Shown here one piece after another: positions 1 through 8,688 of a stretch of DNA of 64,000 nt (position 1 is its first letter; every line of letters begins with the position of its first letter). The stretch covers positions 62,001-126,000 of the forward strand of contig JAEWCQ010000002.1 in the NCBI GenBank assembly GCA_023390555.1, read 5' to 3'. Under the pieces are notes generated by a model. It was not told the DNA's origin and did not search any database. It saw only the letters and a list, made by a program, of their open reading frames with translations. This DNA is from Bacillota bacterium (GTDB lineage Bacteria > Bacillota > Clostridia > Lachnospirales > Lachnospiraceae). The position numbers and the translations under genes are program-made.

Positions 1-606
1 AAGGCAGCAGCATGGCTGGATGCATACTTGGATGCAGCAGGCCGTGGGGATGAGGACATCAATATCGTAGACATCCAGGGAACCATCGGTTCTTCCGCAC
101 AGATCGGACGTACCGCAGGTCTTGAGAAGGCAATTGAAGCAAACGACAAGTGGACTTTACTGGCAGAAGAGTCTGGCGAATTTACACAGGCAAAGGGACA
201 GGAAGTTATGGAGTCCATGTTAAAGCAGTATGGAGATGATATTGATGTTGTATATTGCGAGAATGATAATGAAGCATTCGGCGCGATTGATGCAATTGAA
301 GCAGCAGGCTATACAGTTGGACCGGACGGCGATATCCTCGTTATGTCCTTTGACTCCACAAATGCAGGCTTAACAGATGTACTCAATGGAAAGATTATCT
401 GCGATACAGAGTGTAATCCGTTACACGGACCGCGTGTACAGGAGATCATTGATAAGTTAGAGCAGGGCGAAACACCGGAGAAGCAGCAGTACGTGGATGA
501 AGAAATCTTCGCAGGCGTTGATTCCGTATCTTCCATTAACGTAGGCGGAAGTGATTATGATATCACGGTTGTAACCGATGACGTAATCTCCGGTCGTGCA
601 TACTAG
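1..606 (+). CDS. Sugar ABC transporter substrate-binding protein, C-terminal part (5' end outside window)
   Basis: The reading frame is open from base 1, so only the last 201 codons are present. The sequence is the second lobe of a periplasmic-binding-protein-like sugar receptor (peripla_BP_4 / YtfQ type): it has the typical CENDNEAFGAIDAIEAAG hinge-lobe segment and ends shortly after a stretch that closes the ligand cleft. Members capture sugars outside the cell and hand them to the membrane permeases. It is followed after 168 bases by an ATPase and two permeases of the same system, so it is the binding component. The furanose preference is inferred from the YtfQ-like neighbours and from the arabinofuranosidase genes downstream; the pyranose-binding alternative cannot be excluded. 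Confidence 0.93.
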   Translation, partial: KAAAWLDAYLDAAGRGDEDINIVDIQGTIGSSAQIGRTAGLEKAIEANDKWTLLAEESGEFTQAKGQEVMESMLKQYGDDIDVVYCENDNEAFGAIDAIEAAGYTVGPDGDILVMSFDSTNAGLTDVLNGKIICDTECNPLHGPRVQEIIDKLEQGETPEKQQYVDEEIFAGVDSVSSINVGGSDYDITVVTDDVISGRAY

Positions 607-659
607 AATCATAGTCATACACGGCATACATAACAAAACGCGAAAGGTATAACCTTGTC

Positions 660-712
660 AAAGGTGGCGCGGTATAGAAAAGTCTTTTGATTTACTGTAT
701 CGCGCTATCTTT
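660..712 (+). promoter_or_regulatory. Long intercistronic stem-loop after the binding-protein gene
   Basis: Arms 660-677 and 695-712 pair over 18 bp (several G-U wobbles) with a 17-base loop. There is no U-run after it (an A-rich stretch follows). In ABC operons such hairpins commonly stabilise the upstream binding-protein mRNA or attenuate read-through, giving more receptor than ATPase; that role here is inference. Confidence 0.6.
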
Positions 713-774
713 ATAAAAAAATACAGCTGGAAAAGAGCAGAAAAGGGAAATTTAGAAAGCGGGTGAAATGTAGG

Positions 775-2298
775 ATGGATCAGAGCTTTGTGTTATCCAT
801 GAAAGATATCAGCAAGACATTTCCGGGTGTCAGGGCATTATCACATGTGGATTTTAAATTACGTAAAGGTGAAATTCATGCATTAATGGGTGAAAACGGT
901 GCTGGAAAATCGACATTGATTAAAGTGCTTACGGGAGTGCATGAATTGGAGACAGGAGAAATTCATATGAGTGGAGTCGAAAAATCCATTGTGAACCATT
1001 CTCCTCAGGAAGCACAGCAAAACGGCATCAGCACCGTATATCAGGAAGTAAATTTATGCCCAAATCTTACCGTCGCAGAGAATCTGTTTATCGGAAGAGA
1101 ACCGAAAAAATGCGGCATGATCGACTGGAAAACCATGAACAAGCAATCGAAAGCATTGCTGAAAGATTTAGATATTGAAGTTTCGTCTACGACAATGTTA
1201 GAGGAATGTTCGCTTGCAATCCAGCAGATGATTGCAATTGCAAGAGCAGTAGATATGAAATGTAAGGTATTGATTTTAGATGAACCGACCTCTTCCCTGG
1301 ATGAAGATGAAGTTCAGAAACTGTTTGTGTTAATGCGCCGTCTGAAAAAGGAAGGCGTTGGGATTATTTTTGTTACACACTTTTTGGAACAGGTGTATGA
1401 GGTGTGCGACCGAATTACCGTATTAAGAAATGGTGAACTGGTAGGAGAATTTGAAATCGAAAAACTACCGAGAGTAATGTTAGTAGCGAAAATGATGGGT
1501 AAAGATTTTGACGACCTTGCAGATATTAAGAGCGAAAGAAAAACCGTGCCGCTGGATGCAGAACCTGTAATAGAAGCGGTCGGAGTCGGACATCAGGGAA
1601 CGATCAAGCCGTTTGACCTGTCGGTCAGCAAAGGCGAGGTCATTGGATTGACCGGACTTCTGGGCTCGGGACGTTCGGAATTGGTGAGAGCCATTTATGG
1701 CGCAGATAAAGCCGATTGCGGGCAGGTAAAAGTATTTGGAAAAGAAGTAAAGATCAATACACCGCTGGATGCGATGAAAGCGGGGATGGCTTATCTTCCG
1801 GAAGACCGGAAGCGGGATGGTATTCTGGCGGATCTTTCCGTACGTGAGAATATTATTATTGCAATGCAGGCCAAAAAGGGAATGTTCCGGTTGATGAGCC
1901 GGAAGGAGATGGAAGATGCGGCGGACAATTTTATCGATCTGCTTCAGATCAAGACGGCAAGCCGGGAAACACCGATCAAAAGTCTCTCGGGCGGCAACCA
2001 GCAGAAAGTAATCATTGGCAGATGGCTGCTCACGAATCCCAAATTTCTGATTCTGGATGAGCCGACAAGAGGAATCGATATCGGTACAAAGACAGAGATA
2101 CAAAAACTGGTGCTTCGTCTGGCGGATGAAGGAAAGGCAGTCGCATTCATTTCTTCGGAAGTGGATGAAATGCTTCGTACCTGCTCCAGAATGGCAGTTC
2201 TCCGTGACGGAAAAAAAGTCGGGGAAATAAAAGGAGAAGATTTGACGCAGGAGAAGATCATGGAGACGATCGCAGGAGGTGAAAGTTCTGATGAGTAA
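775..2298 (+). CDS. Sugar ABC transporter ATP-binding protein (duplicated, MglA/RbsA/YtfR type)
   Basis: Two fused ABC ATPase domains in about 507 residues, the usual size for the CUT2 sugar family. The N-terminal domain has Walker A GENGAGKST near residue 40, and a Walker B with LILDEPTSSLD near 170. The C-terminal domain has the family's degenerate Walker A (GLLGSGRSE), signature LSGGNQQK and LILDEPTRGID. It energises uptake through the two permeases that follow. ATG 775 is chosen because GGGTG at 761-765 lies 9 bases upstream; an in-frame GTG at 763 would add four residues. The stop at 2298 overlaps the start of the next gene, indicating translational coupling. YtfR-like assignment rests on having two separate permease genes next to it. 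Confidence 0.95.
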   Translation: MDQSFVLSMKDISKTFPGVRALSHVDFKLRKGEIHALMGENGAGKSTLIKVLTGVHELETGEIHMSGVEKSIVNHSPQEAQQNGISTVYQEVNLCPNLTVAENLFIGREPKKCGMIDWKTMNKQSKALLKDLDIEVSSTTMLEECSLAIQQMIAIARAVDMKCKVLILDEPTSSLDEDEVQKLFVLMRRLKKEGVGIIFVTHFLEQVYEVCDRITVLRNGELVGEFEIEKLPRVMLVAKMMGKDFDDLADIKSERKTVPLDAEPVIEAVGVGHQGTIKPFDLSVSKGEVIGLTGLLGSGRSELVRAIYGADKADCGQVKVFGKEVKINTPLDAMKAGMAYLPEDRKRDGILADLSVRENIIIAMQAKKGMFRLMSRKEMEDAADNFIDLLQIKTASRETPIKSLSGGNQQKVIIGRWLLTNPKFLILDEPTRGIDIGTKTEIQKLVLRLADEGKAVAFISSEVDEMLRTCSRMAVLRDGKKVGEIKGEDLTQEKIMETIAGGESSDE

Positions 2299-3370
2299 AG
2301 GGAACAAGACGACAGGGTTTGATTGGAAGAAACTGACAGCGCACCGGTTGTTCATGCCGACGGTTTGTCTGCTGGTCGTACTTTTGGTCAATGTAATAGA
2401 AACACCGAATTTCTTTGATATTTCGATGAAAAACGGTGTGTTGTATGGATATATGGTGGATGTGGTAAACCGGGCATCTGAACTTGTGATTGTGGCAATT
2501 GGCATGACGCTTGTAACAGCGTCCTCCGGCGGACAGGATATCAGCGTTGGAGCAGTTATGGCGGTCGCTGCAGCCGTATGCTGTCAGATTCTTTCCGGCG
2601 GGCAGGTAACGACAAATGAATTTATGAATCCACTTTTCCTTGCCATTCTTGTCGCACTGATTGCAGCAGCGGTCTGCGGAGCGTTTAACGGCTTCCTCGT
2701 TGCGAAGCTCAACATCCAGCCGATGGTTGCGACTTTGATTTTGTTTACCGCAGGAAGAGGAATTGCACAGCTTGTAACACAGGGTCAGATTACTTATGTT
2801 CGTGTAGATACTTATAAGATTATGGGTGGTTATATCGGGAAATGCCCGATTCCGACACCGGTCTTTTTTGCAATCGCTGCAATCATCATCGTCAATATTG
2901 CTCTGAAAAAAACAGCATTGGGATTGTATATTGAGAGTGTCGGCATTAACGGCTCCGCATCCAGACTGGTCGGACTCAATTCTACCAGGATCAAATTCCT
3001 GACCTATGTTCTTTGTGGACTTCTGGCCGGAATTGCAGGCGTTCTGGCATCCAGCCGTATCTATTCTGCAGATGCAAATAATATTGGTTTAAATCTGGAA
3101 ATGGATGCAATTCTTGCAGTTGCACTGGGTGGAAATGTATTAAGCGGAGGTAAATTCAGCTTGATGGGCTCCGTGATCGGTGCGTATACAATTCAGGCGC
3201 TGACTACTACGCTATATGCAATGAATGTTTCTGCGGATCAGCTTCCGGTTTATAAAGCAATTGTTGTTGTAATCATTGTCGTACTGCAAAGTCCGGTATT
3301 CAAAAAATACATGGCTAATCTAAAAGCAAAGAGAGCAGCAAAATTGCAGACAATGGAAGGAGGTCATTAG
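2291..3370 (+). CDS. Sugar ABC transporter permease (RbsC/YtfT type)
   Basis: About 359 residues, strongly hydrophobic with roughly eight to ten membrane segments, and the CUT2 permease hallmark around GMTLVTASSGGQDISVG near residue 75 and a GGNVLSGGKFS-type segment near the C terminus. It forms the membrane channel with the next permease. ATG 2291 has AGGAGGT at 2274-2280 and overlaps the end of the ATPase gene by 8 bases; the in-frame GTG at 2279 lies within that Shine-Dalgarno run and is rejected. Two non-identical permeases beside a single double ATPase is the arrangement of the galactofuranose system of E. coli, which supports a furanose-type importer. Confidence 0.93.
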   Translation: MSKGNKTTGFDWKKLTAHRLFMPTVCLLVVLLVNVIETPNFFDISMKNGVLYGYMVDVVNRASELVIVAIGMTLVTASSGGQDISVGAVMAVAAAVCCQILSGGQVTTNEFMNPLFLAILVALIAAAVCGAFNGFLVAKLNIQPMVATLILFTAGRGIAQLVTQGQITYVRVDTYKIMGGYIGKCPIPTPVFFAIAAIIIVNIALKKTALGLYIESVGINGSASRLVGLNSTRIKFLTYVLCGLLAGIAGVLASSRIYSADANNIGLNLEMDAILAVALGGNVLSGGKFSLMGSVIGAYTIQALTTTLYAMNVSADQLPVYKAIVVVIIVVLQSPVFKKYMANLKAKRAAKLQTMEGGH

Positions 3371-3372
3371 AA

Positions 3373-4401
3373 ATGAAAAAGTTAAATAAGCAAAAGAAGC
3401 TCAACAGTAATTCATTTCTGCTATTGATCACAATTGTATTGTTTGCGGTTATGTACATTGCAGGTATGATCGTCTTTAAAGATCAGGGTTTTGCAAAACC
3501 ACAGATGTTTTTAAATCTGTTCATCTCAAATGCAGGTCTGATTGTCATTGCTTGTGGTATGACACTTGTTATGATAACCGGCGGAATTGATATATCGGTT
3601 GGTTCGGTTACGGCACTGGTATGTATGTCTGCGGCCTATGCAATGGAGAACAAAGGTGTGAGTGCCTGGTCTGCATTGGCATTGTCCCTGATCATTGGAA
3701 TCATGTTTGGAATCGTACAGGGATATCTGATTACCTATTTAGAGATTCAGCCGTTTATCGTAACGCTGGCAGGCATGTTCTTTGGAAGAGGACTGACGGC
3801 GGTAATCAGTACCGATATGATTTCGATTAAAAATGAACTGTTTTTAAAATGGGCAAATTATAAAATTTATATGCCGTTTGGTACAACAAATAAAAAAGGG
3901 GTTTTTATGCCGGCATATATCTATCCTACGGTAGTGATCGCACTGCTTGTGGTCGTTGCTATAACAATTATGCTGAAATACACGAAATTCGGCCGCAGTC
4001 TCTACGCCATCGGCGGTAATCAGCAAAGTGCCGTTATGATGGGACTGAATGTGAAGAAGACCAAAATGCAGGCGTATCTGTTAGACGGACTGCTTGCGGG
4101 ACTGGGAGGTTTCCTGTTCGCGTTAAACAGCTGTGCAGGATTTGTAGAACAGGCCAAAGGCCTTGAAATGGATGCAATTTCAGCGGCTGTTATCGGCGGA
4201 ACGCTTTTAAGCGGTGGTGTCGGAACGGTAGTCGGAACGTTATTCGGTGTATTGATCAAGGGAACGATAGCCAGCCTGATTACAACACAGGGAACCTTAT
4301 CAAGCTGGTGGGTAAGAATCACCTTATCCGCGCTGCTCTGCTTCTTTATCGTACTGCAGGCAGTGATCGCTTCCGCAAAGAAAAAACAAAAGAAAAAGTA
4401 A
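3373..4401 (+). CDS. yjfF: Sugar ABC transporter permease (YjfF type)
   Basis: 342 residues with about eight to ten hydrophobic segments. The family signature reads GMTLVMITGGIDISVG near residue 60, and a GGTLLSGGVGTVVG segment lies near residue 280. It is the partner of the preceding permease, with two bases between the genes and AGGAGG upstream of ATG 3373, so both are translated from one message. The C terminus is a Lys-rich tail (KKKQKKK). YjfF-like identity is from the order binding protein, ATPase, permease, permease; the exact sugar is inferred from the neighbouring arabinofuranosidases. Confidence 0.92.
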   Translation: MKKLNKQKKLNSNSFLLLITIVLFAVMYIAGMIVFKDQGFAKPQMFLNLFISNAGLIVIACGMTLVMITGGIDISVGSVTALVCMSAAYAMENKGVSAWSALALSLIIGIMFGIVQGYLITYLEIQPFIVTLAGMFFGRGLTAVISTDMISIKNELFLKWANYKIYMPFGTTNKKGVFMPAYIYPTVVIALLVVVAITIMLKYTKFGRSLYAIGGNQQSAVMMGLNVKKTKMQAYLLDGLLAGLGGFLFALNSCAGFVEQAKGLEMDAISAAVIGGTLLSGGVGTVVGTLFGVLIKGTIASLITTQGTLSSWWVRITLSALLCFFIVLQAVIASAKKKQKKK

Positions 4402-4443
4402 GGATGCTTTGCCGAAAGGCAGCCAGAACAATTTGTGCTGTTT

Positions 4444-4483
4444 TATCCTCTGACAGAATGTTTGAAAGCTCTGTCAGAGGATA
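4444..4483 (+). promoter_or_regulatory. Intercistronic stem-loop between transporter and first GH43 gene
   Basis: Arms 4444-4457 and 4470-4483 are a perfect 14-bp inverted repeat (core CCTCTGACAGA / TCTGTCAGAGG) around a 12-base loop. No U-run follows, so it is more likely an mRNA-stability or partial-attenuation element than a full terminator. Confidence 0.55.
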
Positions 4484-4533
4484 TTATTGGTGTTATAGAA
4501 GAGGGAAAGTATGTTTAAAAGGAGAGGGAATGT

Positions 4534-7500
4534 ATGAACAAGTATGGTAAAAAACTGATTGCTGCCGTATTAAGTCTTACTATGACGGTATCTTTGCTGC
4601 CTGTAACCGCGCCTGTGGAGGCCGGTGCAGCCACCGTAACAGATAATCTTGTGCTGCATTATGATATGAGTCATGCAGACGGAACACTTACGGATGTTAC
4701 CGGAAATGGGCACAATGCTGCACTGGTCGGAATGACGGATTCCGATTTTTCCGTGGATGATGCAGGAAATGTATTGAAATTTGACGGGACCTCAGACAAA
4801 TATGTGGAGATTCCGGCAGGTACAATCACCGGAGAAACATTTACGATGGAAGCGGTCTTTGAGGACAGCACAACATCGAGCGCATGGTTACTGACACTTG
4901 GAACTACGGCAGGCGCATGGCCGAATGTAAATAATTATCTGTTCGTCTCACCGCTTTCGAGTGACAGCAGTTATGCAAGCGGAATGTTAGGTGCAATTAA
5001 AAATTCATCTACCGAGCAGCGCATTGCAAATTCACCGCTTTTGAAACCTGACAAAACGGCGAAAAATATCGTGGATGTCGTTTTTGACAACGGAAATGTC
5101 ACCTGGTATTTGAATGGGGTGGCGTCCACCACGGTTGCTTCGGGCTATAAGATTCAGGAGTTGTTGAGCGCCAACAGCACAGGTACCGCCATTGGGTATA
5201 TCGGAAAATCCCTATATACAGCAGATGCGGCATACAAGGGAACCGTGAGTGATTTTAAGATATACAGCAGTGCACTCTCCACCACGCAGATCACGCAGAA
5301 TTATTATGCCGCACTTAGAAATATCGTCATCTCGGGCCTGCTTGACAAGCTTTTAAATGAGAACACAGATGCTGATATTATCACAAAAAACCTGAGCTTT
5401 CCATCGGAAGTGAATGGAGTGTCCCTGTCCTACAATTCCTCTGACACAACCGTCATCGGGAACGACGGAACCTATCTTTATACGGGAACGGATCCAAAGA
5501 GCGTTATAGTTACGGTAACGGGAACCTATGACAACGAAACAATATTCACAAAGGACTATACATTGACCATTGTCAATCCGCTCTATGCGGATCGCGATGC
5601 GCTGACACTTCCGGATACGGATCAGGTCAAAGGCAACATTACGCTTCCTGCGACCGGAGAAAACGGTTCTGCCATCACATGGAAATCCTCCAATCAGGCG
5701 GTGATTTCTGATGAAGCCGTTCAAAATGACGACTATGACGCTACTCCGGCAGGGGTGGTAACAAGACAGGACAACGATACGGTCGTAGAGCTGACCGCGA
5801 CCCTTTCATATGGCGGAAGCACCGTCACAAAGACCTTTGAGCTGACGGTGAAGGCAAAGGCAGAGCTTGCGGAAACCACCGATTATATCTTCGCATATTT
5901 TACCGGCAACAGCACCGGTCAGGAGCAGATATACTTTGCTTCCAGCCAGGACGGTATCAATTGGGAAGAATTGAATGAGGAGCAGCCGGTCTTAGAGTCC
6001 ACGCTGGGAACGACCGGTCTGCGTGACCCGTATATCCTCCGTTCGGCAGAAGGAGATAAATTCTACCTGATCGCAACCGACCTTTGCATCGCGAAGGACA
6101 GCAACTGGACAACCGCGCAGACTGCCGGAAGTCAGGCAATCATGGTGTGGGAATCTACGGATTTAGTACACTGGTCCGACCAGCGGATGATGACCATCAG
6201 CGCGGGTATCGGTGCAGGTTGTACCTGGGCACCGGAGGCATACTATGACGAGCAGACAGGTGAATATATCGTATTTTGGGCATCAAAGGTGTCTGGTGAC
6301 AGCTATGCAAAACAGCGGATCTATTACTGCAAGACAAGAGATTTCTATACCTTCAGCGAACCACAGGTATGGATTGACAGAAGTGTATCGACAATCGATA
6401 CGACCGTGGTAGCCGGCGATGACGGATATCTGTACCGCTTCTCGAAAAATGAAGGTTCCGGAACAGTGGATGGCGAGTCCGTAACAGGCAGTACCATATT
6501 CTTACAGCGCTCCCAGACAATGCTCGGTACGTGGTCAAATGTATCTTCCACTACGTTAAAAGCGCAGAGCGGAGTCGAGGGACCTACCTGCTTCCAATAT
6601 AACAGTGATGACAGTGCCACGAATAAATGGTGCCTGCTCCTGGATAACTTCGGCGGAAGCGGATACTATCCGCTGACAACGGAAAGCCTTTCCGGTGCGA
6701 CATTTACAAAGATTTCGGCAAATCTGCCGTCCAAGCCGCGCCACGGTACGGTAATGAGCATTACGACAGAGGAATACAACACGTTAATGGCAGCATATGG
6801 AGATGTCACTGTATCCGACGTTTCCGTGCCGGAACAGATCGTTGCAAACAGCGGTTATACCTTACCGGATACCGTAACTGTGAGCTTCGCAGGTACGAGT
6901 AAGGAGGTAGCGGTCACATGGGATGCAGTTGCGGAAAATGCATTTAACACCCCGGGAACCTTGACCGTAACGGGTGTGATTCCTTCTATGGATAACCGCA
7001 CCATCAGCAAGACAATCACCGTATTGTCCGACAAGCTGATCTATTTTATCGACAGTGCCGTTGGTTCCTGGAACAGCAGTGCGCTTACTTCAAATACCTA
7101 TGACAAGGTCTCAAAACTGATTAACTTAAGAAATACTACCGCAGATGCACTTTATACGGCTGGCGGCTGGGGAATTGTCGGAAAGGATACGGCAGTCAAG
7201 GCGCGTACCTCTACCACAGATTCCTTGTATTCCAATGGGTGGTATGCACTCAGTGGAAAGAACTGTGAATATATTCTGCCGTTAGAGGCAGGCACCTATT
7301 CGGTAACCGGTTATTTCGCAGAATATTGGAGCGTAACACGTCCGATGCAGTTCTATGTACAGTATCAGAACGATGCGGGTGAGACCGTGACGAGTAATGT
7401 AAATACGGTGACAGTCAGCTCCTCCGTTTCGCAGACGACTTCGACTTTGACCTTTCAGGTGGCAGGGGTTGCGAATACCACAGAAGTGCATGTGATTGCG

Positions 7501-8607
7501 GCAAAGAGCACTACGCAGGACCCTGTTATTGCAGGTCTTTCTGTAGAAAAAGCAGATGTCTCTATAGAGTCGATTTCACTGGCGAGCACTTCCGTTTCAT
7601 TGACAGAGGGTCAAAAAACACAGATTCAGGCAAGCGTGCTGCCGGCAAATACAACAGAGGATAAGGGACTTACCTATGCATCTTCCAGCACAAAAGTGGC
7701 TACGGTAGATGGAAACGGACTCGTAACTGCATTAGCGGAGGGAACGGCAGTCATTACCATAACCTCTAAGTCGGCACCGGCTGTAAAAGCCACGTTCACG
7801 GTAACCGTAACGGGCAACGGTGAGACAAGAGCAAAGGCAGATGCCGCAGCGCTCTCGCTTCCTTCCACAGTGACTGCAAATCTCACGCTTCCTACAAGCG
7901 GAAAGAACGGAAGTACGATTACCTGGACTTCCGATAATACCGCCGCAATCTCCGCAAGCGGAAAAGTGACGAGAGCGGCAAAAGACGTGACGGTTACGTT
8001 AACGGCAACTGTAAAAAACGGCAGCTACACAGTAACGAAGACCTTCAAGGTGAAGGTGGCTGCAGACAAGATACTGGCTGTGACAGATGCGTTTAAGAGC
8101 ACAAAGGTAACTCCATCGAGCAAGACGCTCTATACGGGCAAAACAGGAAAGACAACTACGGTAAAGGTCAGCTATCCGTCCGGCTTTACAACCATGCTGA
8201 AGGATGCGGGAATGAGTGTAAAATCTGTGAAGTATTCCACAAGTAAATCTTCGGTTGCGAAGGTATCCTCGTCCGGCAAGATTACGGCATACAAAGCGGG
8301 AAAAGCGACAATTACAACAAAAATTACGTTAAGCAACGGAACTACGAAGAGTTTTACAACGAAGATCACCGTGAAAAAGCCTTATATGTCAGTCAAGGGC
8401 TCCACGACTGTGAAAAAGGGCAGTTCTGTTATCTATAAAGCAACCAAATACGGAGTTTCGGGAACGGCAAAGTGGTCTGTCAGCAACCAGAAGATTGCGA
8501 CCATTAACAGCAAGACAGGAAAGCTGACTGCAAAAAAAGCAGGTACGGTAAAGGTGACCGTTAAGGTAGGCAGTGTGACAAAGACCATTACAGTCAAGGT
8601 AAAATAA
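4534..8607 (+). CDS. Secreted multidomain GH43 glycosidase (LamG, Ig-like, GH43, Big_2)
   Basis: 1357 residues. Signal peptide at about 1-32, then a LamG/concanavalin-like domain (about 37-250), two atrophied Ig-like domains (270-440), a five-bladed GH43 domain (about 448-755), a Big_4-type Ig domain (760-830), a beta-rich module that may bind sugar (835-1005), and a string of Big_2/Ig-like domains to the end. GH43 catalytic candidates are visible: base Asp498 in LRDPYI, Asp622 in TIDTT, and acid Glu682 in VEGPT. GH43 members act on L-arabinofuranose or D-xylose linkages; the context favours arabinan. There is no LPXTG motif and no membrane tail; the Lys-rich Big_2 tail probably keeps it at the wall. 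Start ATG 4534 has GGAGAGGG upstream. Confidence 0.93.
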   Translation: MNKYGKKLIAAVLSLTMTVSLLPVTAPVEAGAATVTDNLVLHYDMSHADGTLTDVTGNGHNAALVGMTDSDFSVDDAGNVLKFDGTSDKYVEIPAGTITGETFTMEAVFEDSTTSSAWLLTLGTTAGAWPNVNNYLFVSPLSSDSSYASGMLGAIKNSSTEQRIANSPLLKPDKTAKNIVDVVFDNGNVTWYLNGVASTTVASGYKIQELLSANSTGTAIGYIGKSLYTADAAYKGTVSDFKIYSSALSTTQITQNYYAALRNIVISGLLDKLLNENTDADIITKNLSFPSEVNGVSLSYNSSDTTVIGNDGTYLYTGTDPKSVIVTVTGTYDNETIFTKDYTLTIVNPLYADRDALTLPDTDQVKGNITLPATGENGSAITWKSSNQAVISDEAVQNDDYDATPAGVVTRQDNDTVVELTATLSYGGSTVTKTFELTVKAKAELAETTDYIFAYFTGNSTGQEQIYFASSQDGINWEELNEEQPVLESTLGTTGLRDPYILRSAEGDKFYLIATDLCIAKDSNWTTAQTAGSQAIMVWESTDLVHWSDQRMMTISAGIGAGCTWAPEAYYDEQTGEYIVFWASKVSGDSYAKQRIYYCKTRDFYTFSEPQVWIDRSVSTIDTTVVAGDDGYLYRFSKNEGSGTVDGESVTGSTIFLQRSQTMLGTWSNVSSTTLKAQSGVEGPTCFQYNSDDSATNKWCLLLDNFGGSGYYPLTTESLSGATFTKISANLPSKPRHGTVMSITTEEYNTLMAAYGDVTVSDVSVPEQIVANSGYTLPDTVTVSFAGTSKEVAVTWDAVAENAFNTPGTLTVTGVIPSMDNRTISKTITVLSDKLIYFIDSAVGSWNSSALTSNTYDKVSKLINLRNTTADALYTAGGWGIVGKDTAVKARTSTTDSLYSNGWYALSGKNCEYILPLEAGTYSVTGYFAEYWSVTRPMQFYVQYQNDAGETVTSNVNTVTVSSSVSQTTSTLTFQVAGVANTTEVHVIAAKSTTQDPVIAGLSVEKADVSIESISLASTSVSLTEGQKTQIQASVLPANTTEDKGLTYASSSTKVATVDGNGLVTALAEGTAVITITSKSAPAVKATFTVTVTGNGETRAKADAAALSLPSTVTANLTLPTSGKNGSTITWTSDNTAAISASGKVTRAAKDVTVTLTATVKNGSYTVTKTFKVKVAADKILAVTDAFKSTKVTPSSKTLYTGKTGKTTTVKVSYPSGFTTMLKDAGMSVKSVKYSTSKSSVAKVSSSGKITAYKAGKATITTKITLSNGTTKSFTTKITVKKPYMSVKGSTTVKKGSSVIYKATKYGVSGTAKWSVSNQKIATINSKTGKLTAKKAGTVKVTVKVGSVTKTITVKVK

Positions 8608-8640
8608 GGGGGAGAGCAGTACCATTGCAGGCATTGCGTC

Positions 8641-8654
8641 AGCAAGCGCTTGAA
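8641..8654 (+). promoter_or_regulatory. Possible cre/LacI-family operator
   Basis: AGCAAGCGCTTGAA contains a perfect palindrome CAAGCGCTTG (8643-8652) with the central CG typical of LacI/CcpA operators. It partly matches the catabolite-responsive element consensus. It lies about 35 bases upstream of the next start codon. Sequence-only evidence, and a chance match is possible. Confidence 0.25.
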
Positions 8655-8688
8655 TATAAAGGAGAAGAATAGTAAAGGGAGGAAATGC

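Noticed and set aside
1480..2505. 341-residue open frame on the minus strand
   Set aside because: Lies antisense to the ABC ATPase gene, lacks a ribosome site and has low-complexity, Cys/His-rich composition not resembling a protein family.
4308..4550. 80-residue open frame spanning the transporter-glycosidase gap
   Set aside because: Overlaps the end of yjfF and the hairpin in another frame; no ribosome site and Arg/Cys-rich composition.
8650..8688. TTG 8650 start for the second giant glycosidase
   Set aside because: Adds 13 residues before a normal signal peptide and lacks a properly placed ribosome site for that frame; ATG 8689 has AGGGAGG.
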